The notes under the pieces were generated by a model. The model saw only the letters and a program-made list of their open reading frames with translations, was not told the origin of the DNA and did no database searches. A stretch of 64,000 nucleotides of DNA from JAWKJY01 sp041393535. Its GTDB lineage: Bacteria > Actinomycetota > Thermoleophilia > Gaiellales > Gaiellaceae. A program made the translations under genes and the position numbers. The stretch covers positions 160,662 through 224,661 of the forward strand of contig JAWKJY010000007.1 of NCBI GenBank assembly GCA_041393535.1, given 5' to 3'. This document shows positions 42,380-50,440 of this stretch, one piece after another. The number at the start of each line of letters is the position of its first letter. Positions within the stretch are counted from its first letter, which is position 1.

Positions 42380-42715
42380 GTGTCCCGCACCGACCGCGCC
42401 CCCGCCGGCCGCCGCCACGTCTCGCGCTCGACCCTCGTCCTCCGCTGGCTCGGGCTCGCGTTGCTCGTGGGCGTCGCCCTCGCGTACGTCCAGCCGCTGC
42501 GCTCGCTCCAGGCGACGAAGTCGGAGGTCGCCTCGCAGCAGGCCGAGCTGGCGCGGCTGACCGAGCGCCGCGACGTGCTCCGCCAGCGTCTCGCGGCGTC
42601 CGAGAGCGACGTCTTCATCGAGCGCGAGGCCCGCAAGCTCGGCCTCGTCAAGCCGGGCGAGAAGCTCTTCGTGGTGCAGGGCATCGAGGACTGGAAGGCC
42701 GCCCGGGCGCGCTGA
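42380..42715 (+). CDS. FtsB/DivIC-family septum formation initiator
   Basis: 111 residues. A basic N-terminus, one membrane helix (about 24-41, LGLALLVGVALAYV), a coiled coil (residues 45-75), then the conserved end ESDVFIEREARKLGLVKPGEK. It joins the divisome through FtsL/FtsQ-type partners. It starts with GTG 42380 behind GAAGGGGGAG. The position after eno/pyk and before DUF501 is the standard actinobacterial order. Confidence 0.92.
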   Translation: MSRTDRAPAGRRHVSRSTLVLRWLGLALLVGVALAYVQPLRSLQATKSEVASQQAELARLTERRDVLRQRLAASESDVFIEREARKLGLVKPGEKLFVVQGIEDWKAARAR

Positions 42716-42754
42716 CCCGACGGTCGGGCCGGCGGCCCCGGCTAGGATCGCCGG

Positions 42755-43228
42755 GTGGACGCCGCGACCGACACGGCCATCGTCTCCTGGCAGCTCGGCC
42801 GGCCGTCCCGGCCGATCGCCGGCGTCCCCGTGCGCTGCCCGCACGGCTTCCCGGCGGTGACGCAGCACGCCTCGACGGGCCCCGGCCTCGAGCCGTTCCC
42901 GACGACCTTCTACCTGACCTGCCCCTGGCTCGTCGCCGCGATCAGCCGGATCGAGGCCGCGGGCGGCGTCGCCCGCTGGACCGACGCGGCCCGCCACGAC
43001 CCGGCGCTCGCGGAGAGCCTCGCCGCGGGCCACGCCGAGCAGCGCCGGCTGCGACCGGAGCTCCCCGGCGGGATCGCCGGCACCCGCGATCCCGTGCAGC
43101 TGAAGTGCCTGCACGCGCACGCCGCGTTCGCGCTCGCGCGGCCCGGCTACGCGCTCGGCGAGCGGATCCTGGACGAGGTCCCGGCGCGCTGGTGTCCGGA
43201 CGCGCGCTGTGCGGCGGCAGCGGCCTGA
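42755..43228 (+). CDS. DUF501 family protein
   Basis: 157 residues, Cys- and His-containing: VRCPHGFPAVTQ, FPTTFYLTCPWLVAAISR, then CLHAHAAFALA with LGERILDEV. These are the hallmark runs of DUF501, which sits next to ftsB in most actinobacteria and has no established role. TAGGAT at 42743-42748 ends 6 nt before the GTG start, indicating its own leaderless promoter. Confidence 0.9.
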   Translation: MDAATDTAIVSWQLGRPSRPIAGVPVRCPHGFPAVTQHASTGPGLEPFPTTFYLTCPWLVAAISRIEAAGGVARWTDAARHDPALAESLAAGHAEQRRLRPELPGGIAGTRDPVQLKCLHAHAAFALARPGYALGERILDEVPARWCPDARCAAAAA

Positions 43229-43231
43229 GCG

Positions 43232-43543
43232 ATGCTCGAGAGCTCGCGCAACCAGTGGGAGGAGGCCTCGCGGCGGGTCGCCGACGAGGCGCGCGACCCG
43301 GTCCGCCACCGCCAGCTGCTCGACCTCGTCGCCGTCGTGGCGGACGAGCTGCGTCGGCGGGTCGGCGGGTCGTTCACGCTGGCCGACCTCGACCGCGCCT
43401 ACGGCCGGGCCGAGGACTGGGTGCGCGACGCCGTCGAGGACGCCCTGCCGCCGAGGGCGCGGGTCGGCGTGGCGGATGCCGCGCTCGTCCAGGACGCGGC
43501 CTTCGCCGTCTACGCGCGCGGGGCGGTCGACTACCGCCCCTGA
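43232..43543 (+). CDS. conserved hypothetical helical protein, 103 residues
   Basis: Begins 3 nt after the DUF501 stop, so it is probably co-transcribed. Charged and helical (LVAVVADELRRRVGGS, then LADLDRAYGRAEDWVRD). No membrane segment. I do not recognise a named family. Confidence 0.7.
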   Translation: MLESSRNQWEEASRRVADEARDPVRHRQLLDLVAVVADELRRRVGGSFTLADLDRAYGRAEDWVRDAVEDALPPRARVGVADAALVQDAAFAVYARGAVDYRP

Positions 43544-43595
43544 CGCGTCGGTCGCCCCTCCCGGACACGGGACGCGACCCCTACACTGGCCGACC

Positions 43596-43874
43596 GTGGA
43601 CAACCCGTTCGAGCAGCCCCCGCGGCCGACGTCCGAGCCGCCCGTCCCGTCCGCCTGGCGGCCCGAGCCGCGCAGGCGCCGGCGCTGGCGGCGCGGGCTG
43701 CTGTGGCTGCTCGCGCTCGTCCTGCTCGTGGTCGTCTTCGTCGCCGGCCTGGCGCTCGGCAAGGCGCTCGAGGACGCCCCGGTGCCCGGCGGCACGCAGA
43801 CGCTCGTCCGCACGCTCGACCCGGAGACGATCGGGCCGGCGCGGGTCGTCACGGTGAGACGCGACGGGCGCTAG
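43596..43874 (+). CDS. single-pass membrane protein, 92 residues, unknown
   Basis: Pro-rich start, basic patch (RRRRRWRRG), one membrane helix (about 35-53, LLWLLALVLLVVVFVAGLAL), then an outside tail. TACACT at 43582-43587 ends 8 nt before the GTG start. It could be a small secretion or envelope factor; no function can be assigned. Confidence 0.7.
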   Translation: MDNPFEQPPRPTSEPPVPSAWRPEPRRRRRWRRGLLWLLALVLLVVVFVAGLALGKALEDAPVPGGTQTLVRTLDPETIGPARVVTVRRDGR

Positions 43875-43899
43875 CGTGCTCTCCGGCTAGGGTCGACGC

Positions 43900-44462
43900 G
43901 TGGACCGCGACGTCGTCACCTGGCTCGCGGACCACCGCGTCGGGGCGCTCGACCCGATCATGGTCGGGCTCGGCGTCGTCGGCTACGCGGGCGCCGTGTG
44001 GATCGTGCTCGCGCTCCTCGTCGCCTGGCGCCGACGGCTGCCGCTGCGGGCGACGGTCGGCGCCAGCGCGATCGCCGTGCTCGTCGCCGACCTCGTCGCC
44101 TGGCTCCTGAAGGGCCTCGTCGACCGGCCGCGCCCGTTCGAGTCCCTTCCCGACCTGGAGACGCTGATGCTGCGACCACCGGCACGTCCTTCCCGTCCAG
44201 GCACGCGACGACGAGCGCCGCGGGCGCCGTCGCGCTCTCGCTGCTCGCACCGCGGCTCTGGCCGCGTTCGGCGCGCTCGCGCTGGCGATCGCCTGCTCCC
44301 GGGTCTACGTCGGCGTGCACTACCCGACGGACGTGCTCGCGGGGCTCGCGATCGGCGCGGTGGTGGGAGCGGGCGTCCTGCTCGGCGTCCGGGGCGCGCT
44401 CGCGCGCCGCGGACGGGCGACGGACGGTCCCGGCCCGCCAGGCCTCCGAGCGGGCCCGCTAA
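43900..44462 (+). CDS. PAP2-family phosphatase, frame broken twice
   Basis: Membrane acid-phosphatase-like protein, about 187 codons. Motif 1 is KGLVDRPRP in the first frame, motif 2 SFPSRHATTSAAG in the second, and motif 3 CSRVYVGVHYPTDVLAG in the third. One base is missing near 44172-44176 and one near 44260-44266. With both restored the protein is a complete PAP2 enzyme, perhaps an undecaprenyl-pyrophosphate or lipid phosphatase. TAGGGT (43888-43893) ends 6 nt before the GTG start. Its TAA overlaps the stop of the convergent small gene. Confidence 0.8.
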
Positions 44463-44696
44463 GGGCCGATCCCGAACAGGGACTGGACGAGGTCCCAGAT
44501 CGTGATCGTCAGGATGGCGCCCAGGAACGGCAGCCCGAGGATCAGGCCCCAGAAGCGGATCCGCGCCCGCTTGGTCTCGACCTCGTGATCCTCGCGCGTA
44601 GCGCCGCGCCCAGTGCGCGGAGATCGCCCTGGGGACCGCAGCCGGGTCGACCCGGGGCGGTGCGTCGGTGCGCCGCTTCTCGGCCGGTGCCGCCAT
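44459..44696 (-). CDS. small single-pass membrane protein, frame broken
   Basis: About 79 residues if joined. The start frame from ATG 44696 gives KRRTDAPPRVDPAAVPRA; the end frame gives RFWGLILGLPFLGAILTITI, a clear membrane helix, and ends IWDLVQSLFGIG. The frames switch near 44585-44590 (one extra or two missing bases). Function unknown. It is convergent with the PAP2 gene, and the two stop codons overlap. Confidence 0.6.
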
Positions 44697-44777
44697 CGGG
44701 CCGCATTGTTGCCGCTCGGGTCGGACCGCGCAAGCCGCAAGGGGCGGCGGCGCGCCGACGACGTGGAGGCGGAGGAC

Positions 44778-45485
44778 ATGACATCACCGGATCGGAGCGG
44801 ATCGCGCATCGTGCGCGTCGGCCACAAGGGGGCGGCCGCGCTCGCGCCCGAGAACACGCTGGCCTGCTCGCCGCGGCGCTCGCGCACGGTGTCGACATGG
44901 TCGAGTTCGACGTCGTCCGGGACCCGGCGGGACGGCTGCGGCTCGCGCACTCGCTGCCCGAGCTCGCGCCCGACGCGCCCGGGCTCGACGAGGCGCTCGC
45001 CTTCCTCGCGGGCGAGGCGCCGGCCCACGTGCTGCTCGACGTCGACCTGAAGGAGACCGGGTTCGAGGGCGGTGCTCGAGCGCCTCGCGAGGCACGGGCT
45101 GCTGGAGCGCGCGCTCGTCTGCTCGACCGAGCCGCCGAGCCTGCGCGAGCTGCGCCGGCTCGCGCCCGGCGTGCGCACCGGCCTCGTACCCCGTCGACCG
45201 ACGGGGTGTCGGGCCGGCTGGCTGCGCCCGCCGTCCGTCCGGCACGGCCGGCATCGCGCCGCCCTGCCCTACCGGATCGCCGGGCTGGTGGAGGGCGCGC
45301 AGGCGAGCGCCGCGATGCTGTACCACCGGGTCGTGACGCCCGCGGTCGTACGGCGCTGCCGCGCGCGGGGCATCGCGGTCTACGCGTGGACGGTCGACGA
45401 CCCGGGCGAGCTCGCGCGCGTCGTCGCGGCCGGGGTCGACGGCGTGATCTCGAACGACCCCCGCATCTTCGCCGCCTTGCCATGA
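44778..45485 (+). CDS. glycerophosphodiester phosphodiesterase-family protein, frame broken several times
   Basis: About 235 codons. It should hydrolyse glycerophosphodiesters to glycerol 3-phosphate. The catalytic GHKGAAALAPENT is in the first frame, VEFDVVRDPAGRLRLAHS in a second, and VYAWTVDDPGE and GVDGVISNDP in a third. Frame switches lie near 44865 (one base missing) and 45070 (one extra or two missing), with a further disturbed stretch at 45180-45260. It starts with ATG 44778 behind GGAGGCGGAG. All motifs of a normal enzyme can be found, so the gene is either miscalled or recently inactivated. Confidence 0.75.
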
Positions 45486-45513
45486 CCGGGGGGCGGCTGG
45501 CTACCTGGAGGTC

Positions 45514-46482
45514 GTGCGTCGCCTGCTCGCCCTCGCACTCGCGCTCGCCGCCACGCTCGTCGTCGCCGGCGTCGCGTCCGCCCAGGAGACGCCGGCGCCC
45601 GCGCCTGCGCCCACGGGCGTCATCGCGGACGGCGTGATCATCGGGAGCGTCCCCGTCGGCGGCATGACGGCCGACCAGGCGAGGGTCGCGGTGCAGGCCG
45701 CGTTCGACGAGCCGCTGAAGTTCGCGTTCGGGAAGCGCCGCTGGCAGGCGACCCCGGCGCAGCTCGGCGCCCGCCGTACGTCGACGGCGCCGTCAACCGC
45801 GCGCTGCAGGCGGGCGTGGAAGTGGGTCGAGCTCGTCGTCGCGATCAAGGGCGCCGACGTGCGCAGGTACGCCGACTACCTCGACGAGACGTTCTCGAAG
45901 CCCGCGGTCGACACGAGGGTGCGCCTCGTGAAGAACCGGCCCTGCTGACGAAGCCCGGACAGGCGTCAGCCGTCCGGAGAGGGCGACCTCGTCCGCTCGA
46001 TCGTCCGCGCGCTGCGGATCGGCCAGCGCGGCCCGATCCCGTTCGACGCCGAGATCGTCGAGCCCGAGGTGACGCCGGCGACCTTCGGGCCGATCGTGGT
46101 GATCCGCCGCGGCTCGAACCAGCTCTACTACTACGAGGGCCGCAAGTTCGTGAAGCGCTTCGGCGTCGCCACGGGCCAGGCGGTCTACCCGACGCCGCTC
46201 GGCAGCTTCACGATCGTGCAGATGTGGGCGAACCCGTGGTGGTACCCGCCGGACTCGGACTGGGCCGAAGGGGCCGAGCCGATCCCCCCGGGCCCCGGGA
46301 ACCCGCTCGGCACGCGCTGGATGGGGATCTCGTCGCCCGCCGTGGGCATCCACGGGACGCCGGACGCCGCGTCGATCGGCTATTCGGCCTCGCACGGCTG
46401 CATCCGGATGCGGATCCCGGAGGCGGAGTGGCTCTTCGACCACGTGAACGTCGGCACGCCGGTGTTCATCGTGTCCGCCTGA
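45514..46482 (+). CDS. L,D-transpeptidase (YkuD) with signal peptide, frame broken several times
   Basis: About 323 codons. Signal peptide (LLALALALAATLVVAGVASA), then a VanW/YoaR-like peptidoglycan-binding segment (GSVPVGGMTADQARVAVQA), then the YkuD catalytic domain from about 46069 with HGTPDAASIGYSASHGCIRM, where the Cys is the nucleophile. It cross-links peptidoglycan stems. Frame changes occur near 45770, 45830, 45945 (an early TGA) and 45990. It starts with GTG 45514 behind CTGGAGG. The catalytic domain itself is in one clean frame. Confidence 0.8.
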
Positions 46483-46552
46483 CCGCGCTGGCGGCCGCCT
46501 CCCCGCCCGTGTCCCGGCGCGCGACCCGCCGCGCGCCGTCTACCCTGTCCGG

Positions 46553-47173
46553 GTGACCTCGTCGGGGGACGCCCAGGTGACGGCCGGCGACGCGGACGAT
46601 CCCGCGCTCGAGCCCGGCGGTGAGCCCGGGCGCGGCAGGACGGTCGCCTACGTGGCCGTGGTCGCGCTGATCGGCGTCCTGATCGGCCTGCTCGCCTGGC
46701 AGCTCTCGTCCCGCGACCGCGGCAACGCGATCCCGGGCGAGATCGCGAAGGGCGACCGGCCCGAGACGCCCGACTTCACGCTGCCGCGCCTGGACGGGCA
46801 GGGGACGCTGCAGCTCTCGTCGCTGCGCGGCAAGGCCGTCGTCGTGAACTTCTGGGCCTCGTGGTGCGTCCCGTGCCGCGACGAGGCGCCGCTGCTCCAG
46901 CAGGCCTGGGAGACGTACCGCGACCGTGGGCTCGTGATCGTCGGCGTCGACAGCGAGGACCTGACCTCCGACGCCCGCGCCTTCGTCCAGCGCTATGGCC
47001 TGACCTTCCCGAACGTCCGCGACGGCGAGGGGTCGGTCAAGGGCCGCTTCGGCCTGGTCGGCTACCCCGAGACGTTCTTCGTCGACCCGGAGGGGCGTCT
47101 CGTCTCGCACGTCCCGGGCCCCGTGGAGGCCGACACGCTCGAGCGTGGCATCGAGGCGGCGCTCGCCGGATGA
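46553..47173 (+). CDS. TlpA/ResA/CcmG-type thioredoxin, membrane anchored
   Basis: 206 residues. One N-terminal membrane helix (about 30-50), then a thioredoxin fold with the redox motif ASWCVPCRDE and the cis-Pro loop in VGYPETFFVDP. It probably reduces apocytochrome c or other envelope disulfides. The next gene, ccmH, overlaps its stop, which supports a cytochrome c maturation role. TACCCT at 46541-46546 ends 6 nt before the GTG start. Confidence 0.93.
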   Translation: MTSSGDAQVTAGDADDPALEPGGEPGRGRTVAYVAVVALIGVLIGLLAWQLSSRDRGNAIPGEIAKGDRPETPDFTLPRLDGQGTLQLSSLRGKAVVVNFWASWCVPCRDEAPLLQQAWETYRDRGLVIVGVDSEDLTSDARAFVQRYGLTFPNVRDGEGSVKGRFGLVGYPETFFVDPEGRLVSHVPGPVEADTLERGIEAALAG

Positions 47174-47649
47174 TCCGCCCGCGCCGCCTGCTCCTCCTGG
47201 CCGCCCTGCTCGGCACGCTCGTCGCGGCCGCGCCGGCGCTCGCGAGCGAGCGGAACCCGACCCTGCAGGAGCTCGAGGGCGAGGTGATGTGCCCGACCTG
47301 CAACTCGCTGCTCGAGCTCTCGCACTCGCCCGTCTCGGACCGGATCCGCGCGTTCATCCTGGAGCGGATCGAGGCGGGCGACACGAAGAGCGAGATCAAG
47401 GACGCCCTCGTCGCCGAGTTCGGGACGCGTGTGCTCGCGGCGCCGCCGACGGAGGGCGCGAACGTGATCGTCTGGGTGCTGCCGCTCGTGGGCGCGCTGG
47501 TGGCGATCGTCGTGATCGGCCTCCTCCTCCGCCGCTGGAGCCGCTCGCGCCCGGTCGGCCAGCGGCCGCTCGCCGCGGGCGACGGCGTCGCGCTCGACCC
47601 CGAGCTCGACCGGCGCCTCGAGGACGAGCTCCGCCGCTTCGACAGCTAG
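47170..47649 (+). CDS. CcmH-family cytochrome c maturation protein
   Basis: 159 residues. Signal peptide, then the CcmH domain with the CxxC motif in VMCPTCNSLLELS (the family has LRCxxCQ), RAFILERIEAGDT and AEFGTRVLAAPP, then a membrane helix (about 102-122) and a charged tail. It acts with CcmG-type thioredoxin on apocytochrome c cysteines. The ATG overlaps the upstream stop (ATGA). The remaining ccm genes are outside the window. Confidence 0.9.
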   Translation: MIRPRRLLLLAALLGTLVAAAPALASERNPTLQELEGEVMCPTCNSLLELSHSPVSDRIRAFILERIEAGDTKSEIKDALVAEFGTRVLAAPPTEGANVIVWVLPLVGALVAIVVIGLLLRRWSRSRPVGQRPLAAGDGVALDPELDRRLEDELRRFDS

Positions 47650-48023
47650 CCGCCGGGCCCCGCGGGCGCGTCGGCCACGCGGAGCTCGAGCGACGGCAGG
47701 GACGGGAACGCGCCCCTGGCGGCCGCGAGCTGCGCGGCGAGCGCGGCCACGTCGAGCCCGCGGTGGACGGGCGCGAAGGGCCCGAGCCGGCGCAGCGCCT
47801 TCGCGAGCTGCCGCTCGCACCCGACCTCGTTGCCGCGCGACGCCTGGTACCACGCGACGGCCACGTGGACGAGCCCCTGGAAGAAGTCCCGCTCGCAGCC
47901 GGCGGCGGCGCGCCAGGCGGTCTCGAAGGCCTCGTGCGCCTCGAACCAGCGCTCGCCGGCGAGGAGGGCAAGCCCCGCCGCGTAGGCGCGGTCGAGCGGC
48001 GCGTCGGCGGAGCCGGACGACAT
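47646..48023 (-). CDS. DUF309 family protein
   Basis: 125 residues. The helical DUF309 signature is clear: GERWFEAHEAFETAW, then RDFFQGLVHVAVAWYQASRGN, then the AKALRRLGPFAP run. Function unestablished. Its stop overlaps the last bases of the convergent ccmH gene. TACCAT ends 7 nt before the ATG, within a 23-bp gap that also holds the promoter of the opposite gene. Confidence 0.9.
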   Translation of the reverse strand: MSSGSADAPLDRAYAAGLALLAGERWFEAHEAFETAWRAAAGCERDFFQGLVHVAVAWYQASRGNEVGCERQLAKALRRLGPFAPVHRGLDVAALAAQLAAARGAFPSLPSLELRVADAPAGPGG

Positions 48024-48030
48024 CGGGAGG

Positions 48031-48040
48031 ATGGTAGATT
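48031..48040. promoter_or_regulatory. overlapping back-to-back leaderless -10 elements
   Basis: On the minus strand TACCAT (48036-48031) is 7 nt before ATG 48023; on the plus strand TAGATT (48035-48040) is 6 nt before GTG 48047. The two hexamers share two bases, so both start regions fit in a 23-bp gap. Only one polymerase could occupy it at a time. Confidence 0.65.
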
Positions 48041-48046
48041 CAACCC

Positions 48047-48355
48047 GTGGCGACGATCCTGGTGACAGGGGTCGACCTCTTCTTCCGCGGCAAGCTCGAC
48101 GCGCTCCTCGCCGGCGAGCACCGGCTGGTCACCGCCGCGAGCGTCGAGCCGCCGGATCTCGTCATCGTGGACATCGCGCGGGTCGACCCGGACGAGGTCG
48201 TCGAGACGTACCCGGACGTGCCGATCCTGGGCTTCACGAGCCACACGGACGCGGCCGGGATCCGGCGCGCGCGGGCCGCCGGCTTCGACCGCGTGGTCGC
48301 CCGCTCCGCGATCGCGGAACGGGCCCGGGAGATCGTCGGCGAGCTCGTCCCCTGA
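48047..48355 (+). CDS. receiver-like small protein, 102 residues
   Basis: Reads like a response-regulator receiver fold: ILVTGVDLFFRGKLDALL, PDLVIVDIARVDPDEV (Asp after a hydrophobic strand), VPILGFTSHTDAAGIRRARAAGFDRVV. The canonical acidic pair after the first strand is reduced (VD), so it may be a pseudo-receiver. No output domain. Its GTG start follows a TAGATT hexamer by 6 nt. Confidence 0.7.
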   Translation: MATILVTGVDLFFRGKLDALLAGEHRLVTAASVEPPDLVIVDIARVDPDEVVETYPDVPILGFTSHTDAAGIRRARAAGFDRVVARSAIAERAREIVGELVP

Positions 48356-48406
48356 CCGTGCGCGTAGTGGCTGGGCGCCGCCGGCGGAGCGGCTAGCATT
48401 GCGCCC

Positions 48407-48712
48407 ATGACCTACATCATCGCCGAGCCCTGCATCGACATCAAAGACAAGTCCTGCGTCGACGTGTGCCCCGTCGACTGCATCCACGAGACCGGCCGCC
48501 AGCTCGTCATCGACCCGGACGAGTGCATCGACTGCGGCGCCTGCGAGCCGGAGTGCCCGGTCGAGGCGATCTTCCCGGAGGACGCGCTGCCCGAGAAGTG
48601 GGAGCCGTTCATCAAGATCAACTACGCCTACCGCGACGGCGCCGATGCGGCTGCCGCGCTCGCCGAGGCGTACGCGACCGAGCACAACGTCCAGAACCAG
48701 CCGCTCGACTGA
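48407..48712 (+). CDS. fdxA: seven-iron-type ferredoxin
   Basis: 101 residues. Begins [24 protein letters not shown]: Cys 9, 17, 21 and 25 fit a 3Fe-4S site plus one ligand for the second cluster. [17 protein letters not shown] completes the 4Fe-4S site. A low-potential electron carrier typical of actinobacteria. TAGCAT at 48394-48399 ends 7 nt before the ATG. Confidence 0.95.
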   Translation: MTYIIAEPCIDIKDKSCVDVCPVDCIHETGRQLVIDPDECIDCGACEPECPVEAIFPEDALPEKWEPFIKINYAYRDGADAAAALAEAYATEHNVQNQPLD

Positions 48713-48735
48713 GCGCGCACGTCGATGGGGCTCTC

Positions 48736-48762
48736 GCGACGGCCGCCGCTGGCGGCCGTCGC
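48736..48762. terminator. strong hairpin between convergent fdxA and dehydrogenase genes
   Basis: GCGACGGCCGCC-GCT-GGCGGCCGTCGC, a perfect 12-bp stem with a 3-nt loop in the 85-bp convergent gap. No T tract. Likely a two-way terminator. Confidence 0.65.
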
Positions 48763-48797
48763 CGTCTCCGGGGCGCTCGCCCGGGCCGGCGTCGCGG

Positions 48798-49880
48798 TCA
48801 GCCGTCGCCGAGCGAGGCCCAGGCGTCGAGCTTCGTCCGGACGCGGTCGATCACGGCGTCCGTGAACTCGCTCGAGGCGGCGTGGCCGCCGAGGTCGGCG
48901 GTGCGCGTGCCGCTCGCGACGGCCTCGAGGCACGCCTCGCGGATCGCGCGCCCGGCCGCGCGGGCCGCCGGGTCGTCCATGTGGCTCAGCAGCGCCGCCG
49001 CGGCCAGGATCATCGCCAGCGGGTTCGCGACGTTCTTCCCCTCGAGCGACGGCGCCGTGCCGTGGGCCGCCTCGGCGATCAACGCGCGCGGCCGGAAGTC
49101 CTCGTCGAAGGAGACGATCAGCGACTCGGCGCCCGCGATCGAGCCGAACAGCGGCAGCACGAAGTCGCTCAGGATGTCGCCGTCGCGGTTCAGCGCGGGG
49201 ATCACCAGCGGGTCGCCCGAGGAGGCGAGCAGGAGCGCGAACGTCGCGTCGATCAGCTGGGGCTCGTAGGGGACGCCGGGATGGCGTCCGGCCGCCGCGT
49301 CCATCTCCTCCTTCAGCATCCCCTCGTAGACCGGGCTGACCGTGTACTTCGGCCCGCCGAAGACCTTGGCGTGCGTCCGCTCGGCGTGGCGGAACGCGAA
49401 CTCCGCGACCGCGCGGCAGATGCGCCGCTCGATCCGCTCGGTCCTGAACGCGACCTCGTCGTCGCCGTCGCCCTCGCGCCACTCGCGCGCGCCGTAGGCG
49501 TCGCCCACCGCCATCCGCACCACCGAGATCGGCGCGTGCACCCCGCCGACCGGGAGCACGCCAGGGATGCGGCGGCCGGTGCGGACGATCACGTGCCCGC
49601 CGATCCCCTCGCGCAGGATCGCGTTCGGGCTGCCCACGTCACCGGCCGCCTCGGGCGTGATCGTCGCCGCCTTCAGCCCGAGGCCGGCCTCGAGGACGGC
49701 GGCCGCGGCGTCGTGCACCACCTGGTTGGCCGTCGCGCGCCGCCGCGCGAGCGAGAGGTCGAAGTGGAGGAACTCGAGCTCGAGCCCGATCACGTCGGCG
49801 GCGAGGACCCGCAGCGCCTCGACGAGCAGCTCCTGGCCGGTCTGGTCGCCCTCGAGGACGACGATGGTGCGCGTGTCCAT
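48798..49880 (-). CDS. isocitrate/isopropylmalate dehydrogenase-family enzyme
   Basis: 360 residues. Oxidative decarboxylase fold: VVLEGDQTGQELLVEA at the start, the family signature NRDGDILSDFVLPLFGSIAG (metal Asp residues) and HGTAPSLEGKNVANPLAMIL near the NAD(P) site. The wording is closer to NAD- or NADP-isocitrate dehydrogenases of the small type than to LeuB, but substrate cannot be fixed; tartrate or homoisocitrate remain possible. TAGACT (49889-49894) ends 8 nt before the ATG. Confidence 0.87.
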   Translation of the reverse strand: MDTRTIVVLEGDQTGQELLVEALRVLAADVIGLELEFLHFDLSLARRRATANQVVHDAAAAVLEAGLGLKAATITPEAAGDVGSPNAILREGIGGHVIVRTGRRIPGVLPVGGVHAPISVVRMAVGDAYGAREWREGDGDDEVAFRTERIERRICRAVAEFAFRHAERTHAKVFGGPKYTVSPVYEGMLKEEMDAAAGRHPGVPYEPQLIDATFALLLASSGDPLVIPALNRDGDILSDFVLPLFGSIAGAESLIVSFDEDFRPRALIAEAAHGTAPSLEGKNVANPLAMILAAAALLSHMDDPAARAAGRAIREACLEAVASGTRTADLGGHAASSEFTDAVIDRVRTKLDAWASLGDG

Positions 49881-49983
49881 GCGCGGCCAGTCTACGGGCG
49901 TGCTGGGAGATCCCGTGTGGTCGACCGCGCCACCCGGAAGGCGGATGCGGAATCGCCGGCGGCCCGGGAACGTTCGATCGGGT

Positions 49984-50002
49984 ACATCCGTCTAACGGAT
50001 GT
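49984..50002. promoter_or_regulatory. perfect inverted repeat, candidate operator
   Basis: ACATCCGT-CTA-ACGGATGT, 8-bp perfect arms with a 3-bp centre, 50 bp upstream of the gene at 50052. A second repeat CTCCG-AATAC-CGGAG follows at once (50003-50017). The pair could be an operator or two leader hairpins. The binding protein is unknown. Confidence 0.55.
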
Positions 50003-50051
50003 CTCCGAATACCGGAGTGAAGGCGTCTCCCAGACAAGGAAGAAGAGGACA

Positions 50052-50318
50052 GTGCGTAGCCTTGACGACATCCAGCGTGAGCTCGAGGAAGCGACGTCGC
50101 GCCGCGCGCAGCTCTGGAAGGACCTCGCCGAGGGGCGCGACGCGCAGAAGACCGCCGAGGTCGACGAGCTCAGCCGCCGCATCGAGGCGCTGTGGAACGA
50201 GCAGCGCGCCACGAAGGCGTACATGCGCTTCGGCGACCCGAAGACGATCATCGCCCGCGCCCGCGCGGAGGAGCGCTTCGATCGCGAGGAGCGCAAGCTC
50301 CGCAAGATCGCGGCCTGA
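50052..50318 (+). CDS. small coiled-coil protein, 88 residues, unknown
   Basis: Almost entirely helical and charged: SLDDIQRELEEATSRRAQLW, VDELSRRIEALWNEQRA, then ARAEERFDREERKLRKIA. No membrane segment. It starts with GTG 50052 behind a purine-rich AGGAAGAAGAGG, so unlike most neighbours it has a true leader, which carries two inverted repeats. The short length, basic tail and strong ribosome-binding site suggest a well-expressed small protein, perhaps nucleic-acid or ribosome associated, but this is only a guess. Confidence 0.72.
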   Translation: MRSLDDIQRELEEATSRRAQLWKDLAEGRDAQKTAEVDELSRRIEALWNEQRATKAYMRFGDPKTIIARARAEERFDREERKLRKIAA

Positions 50319-50440
50319 CGAACAGACCACCACGCGCGTGCGGGGCCGAGCGCCCCGCACGCGCACTCGTTCTCCCGCCGCCGCGCGGCCGACCGGGCTC
50401 GGGGGCGTCTGCCGTCCAGAGGGGCCGCTAGGATGCCTCG

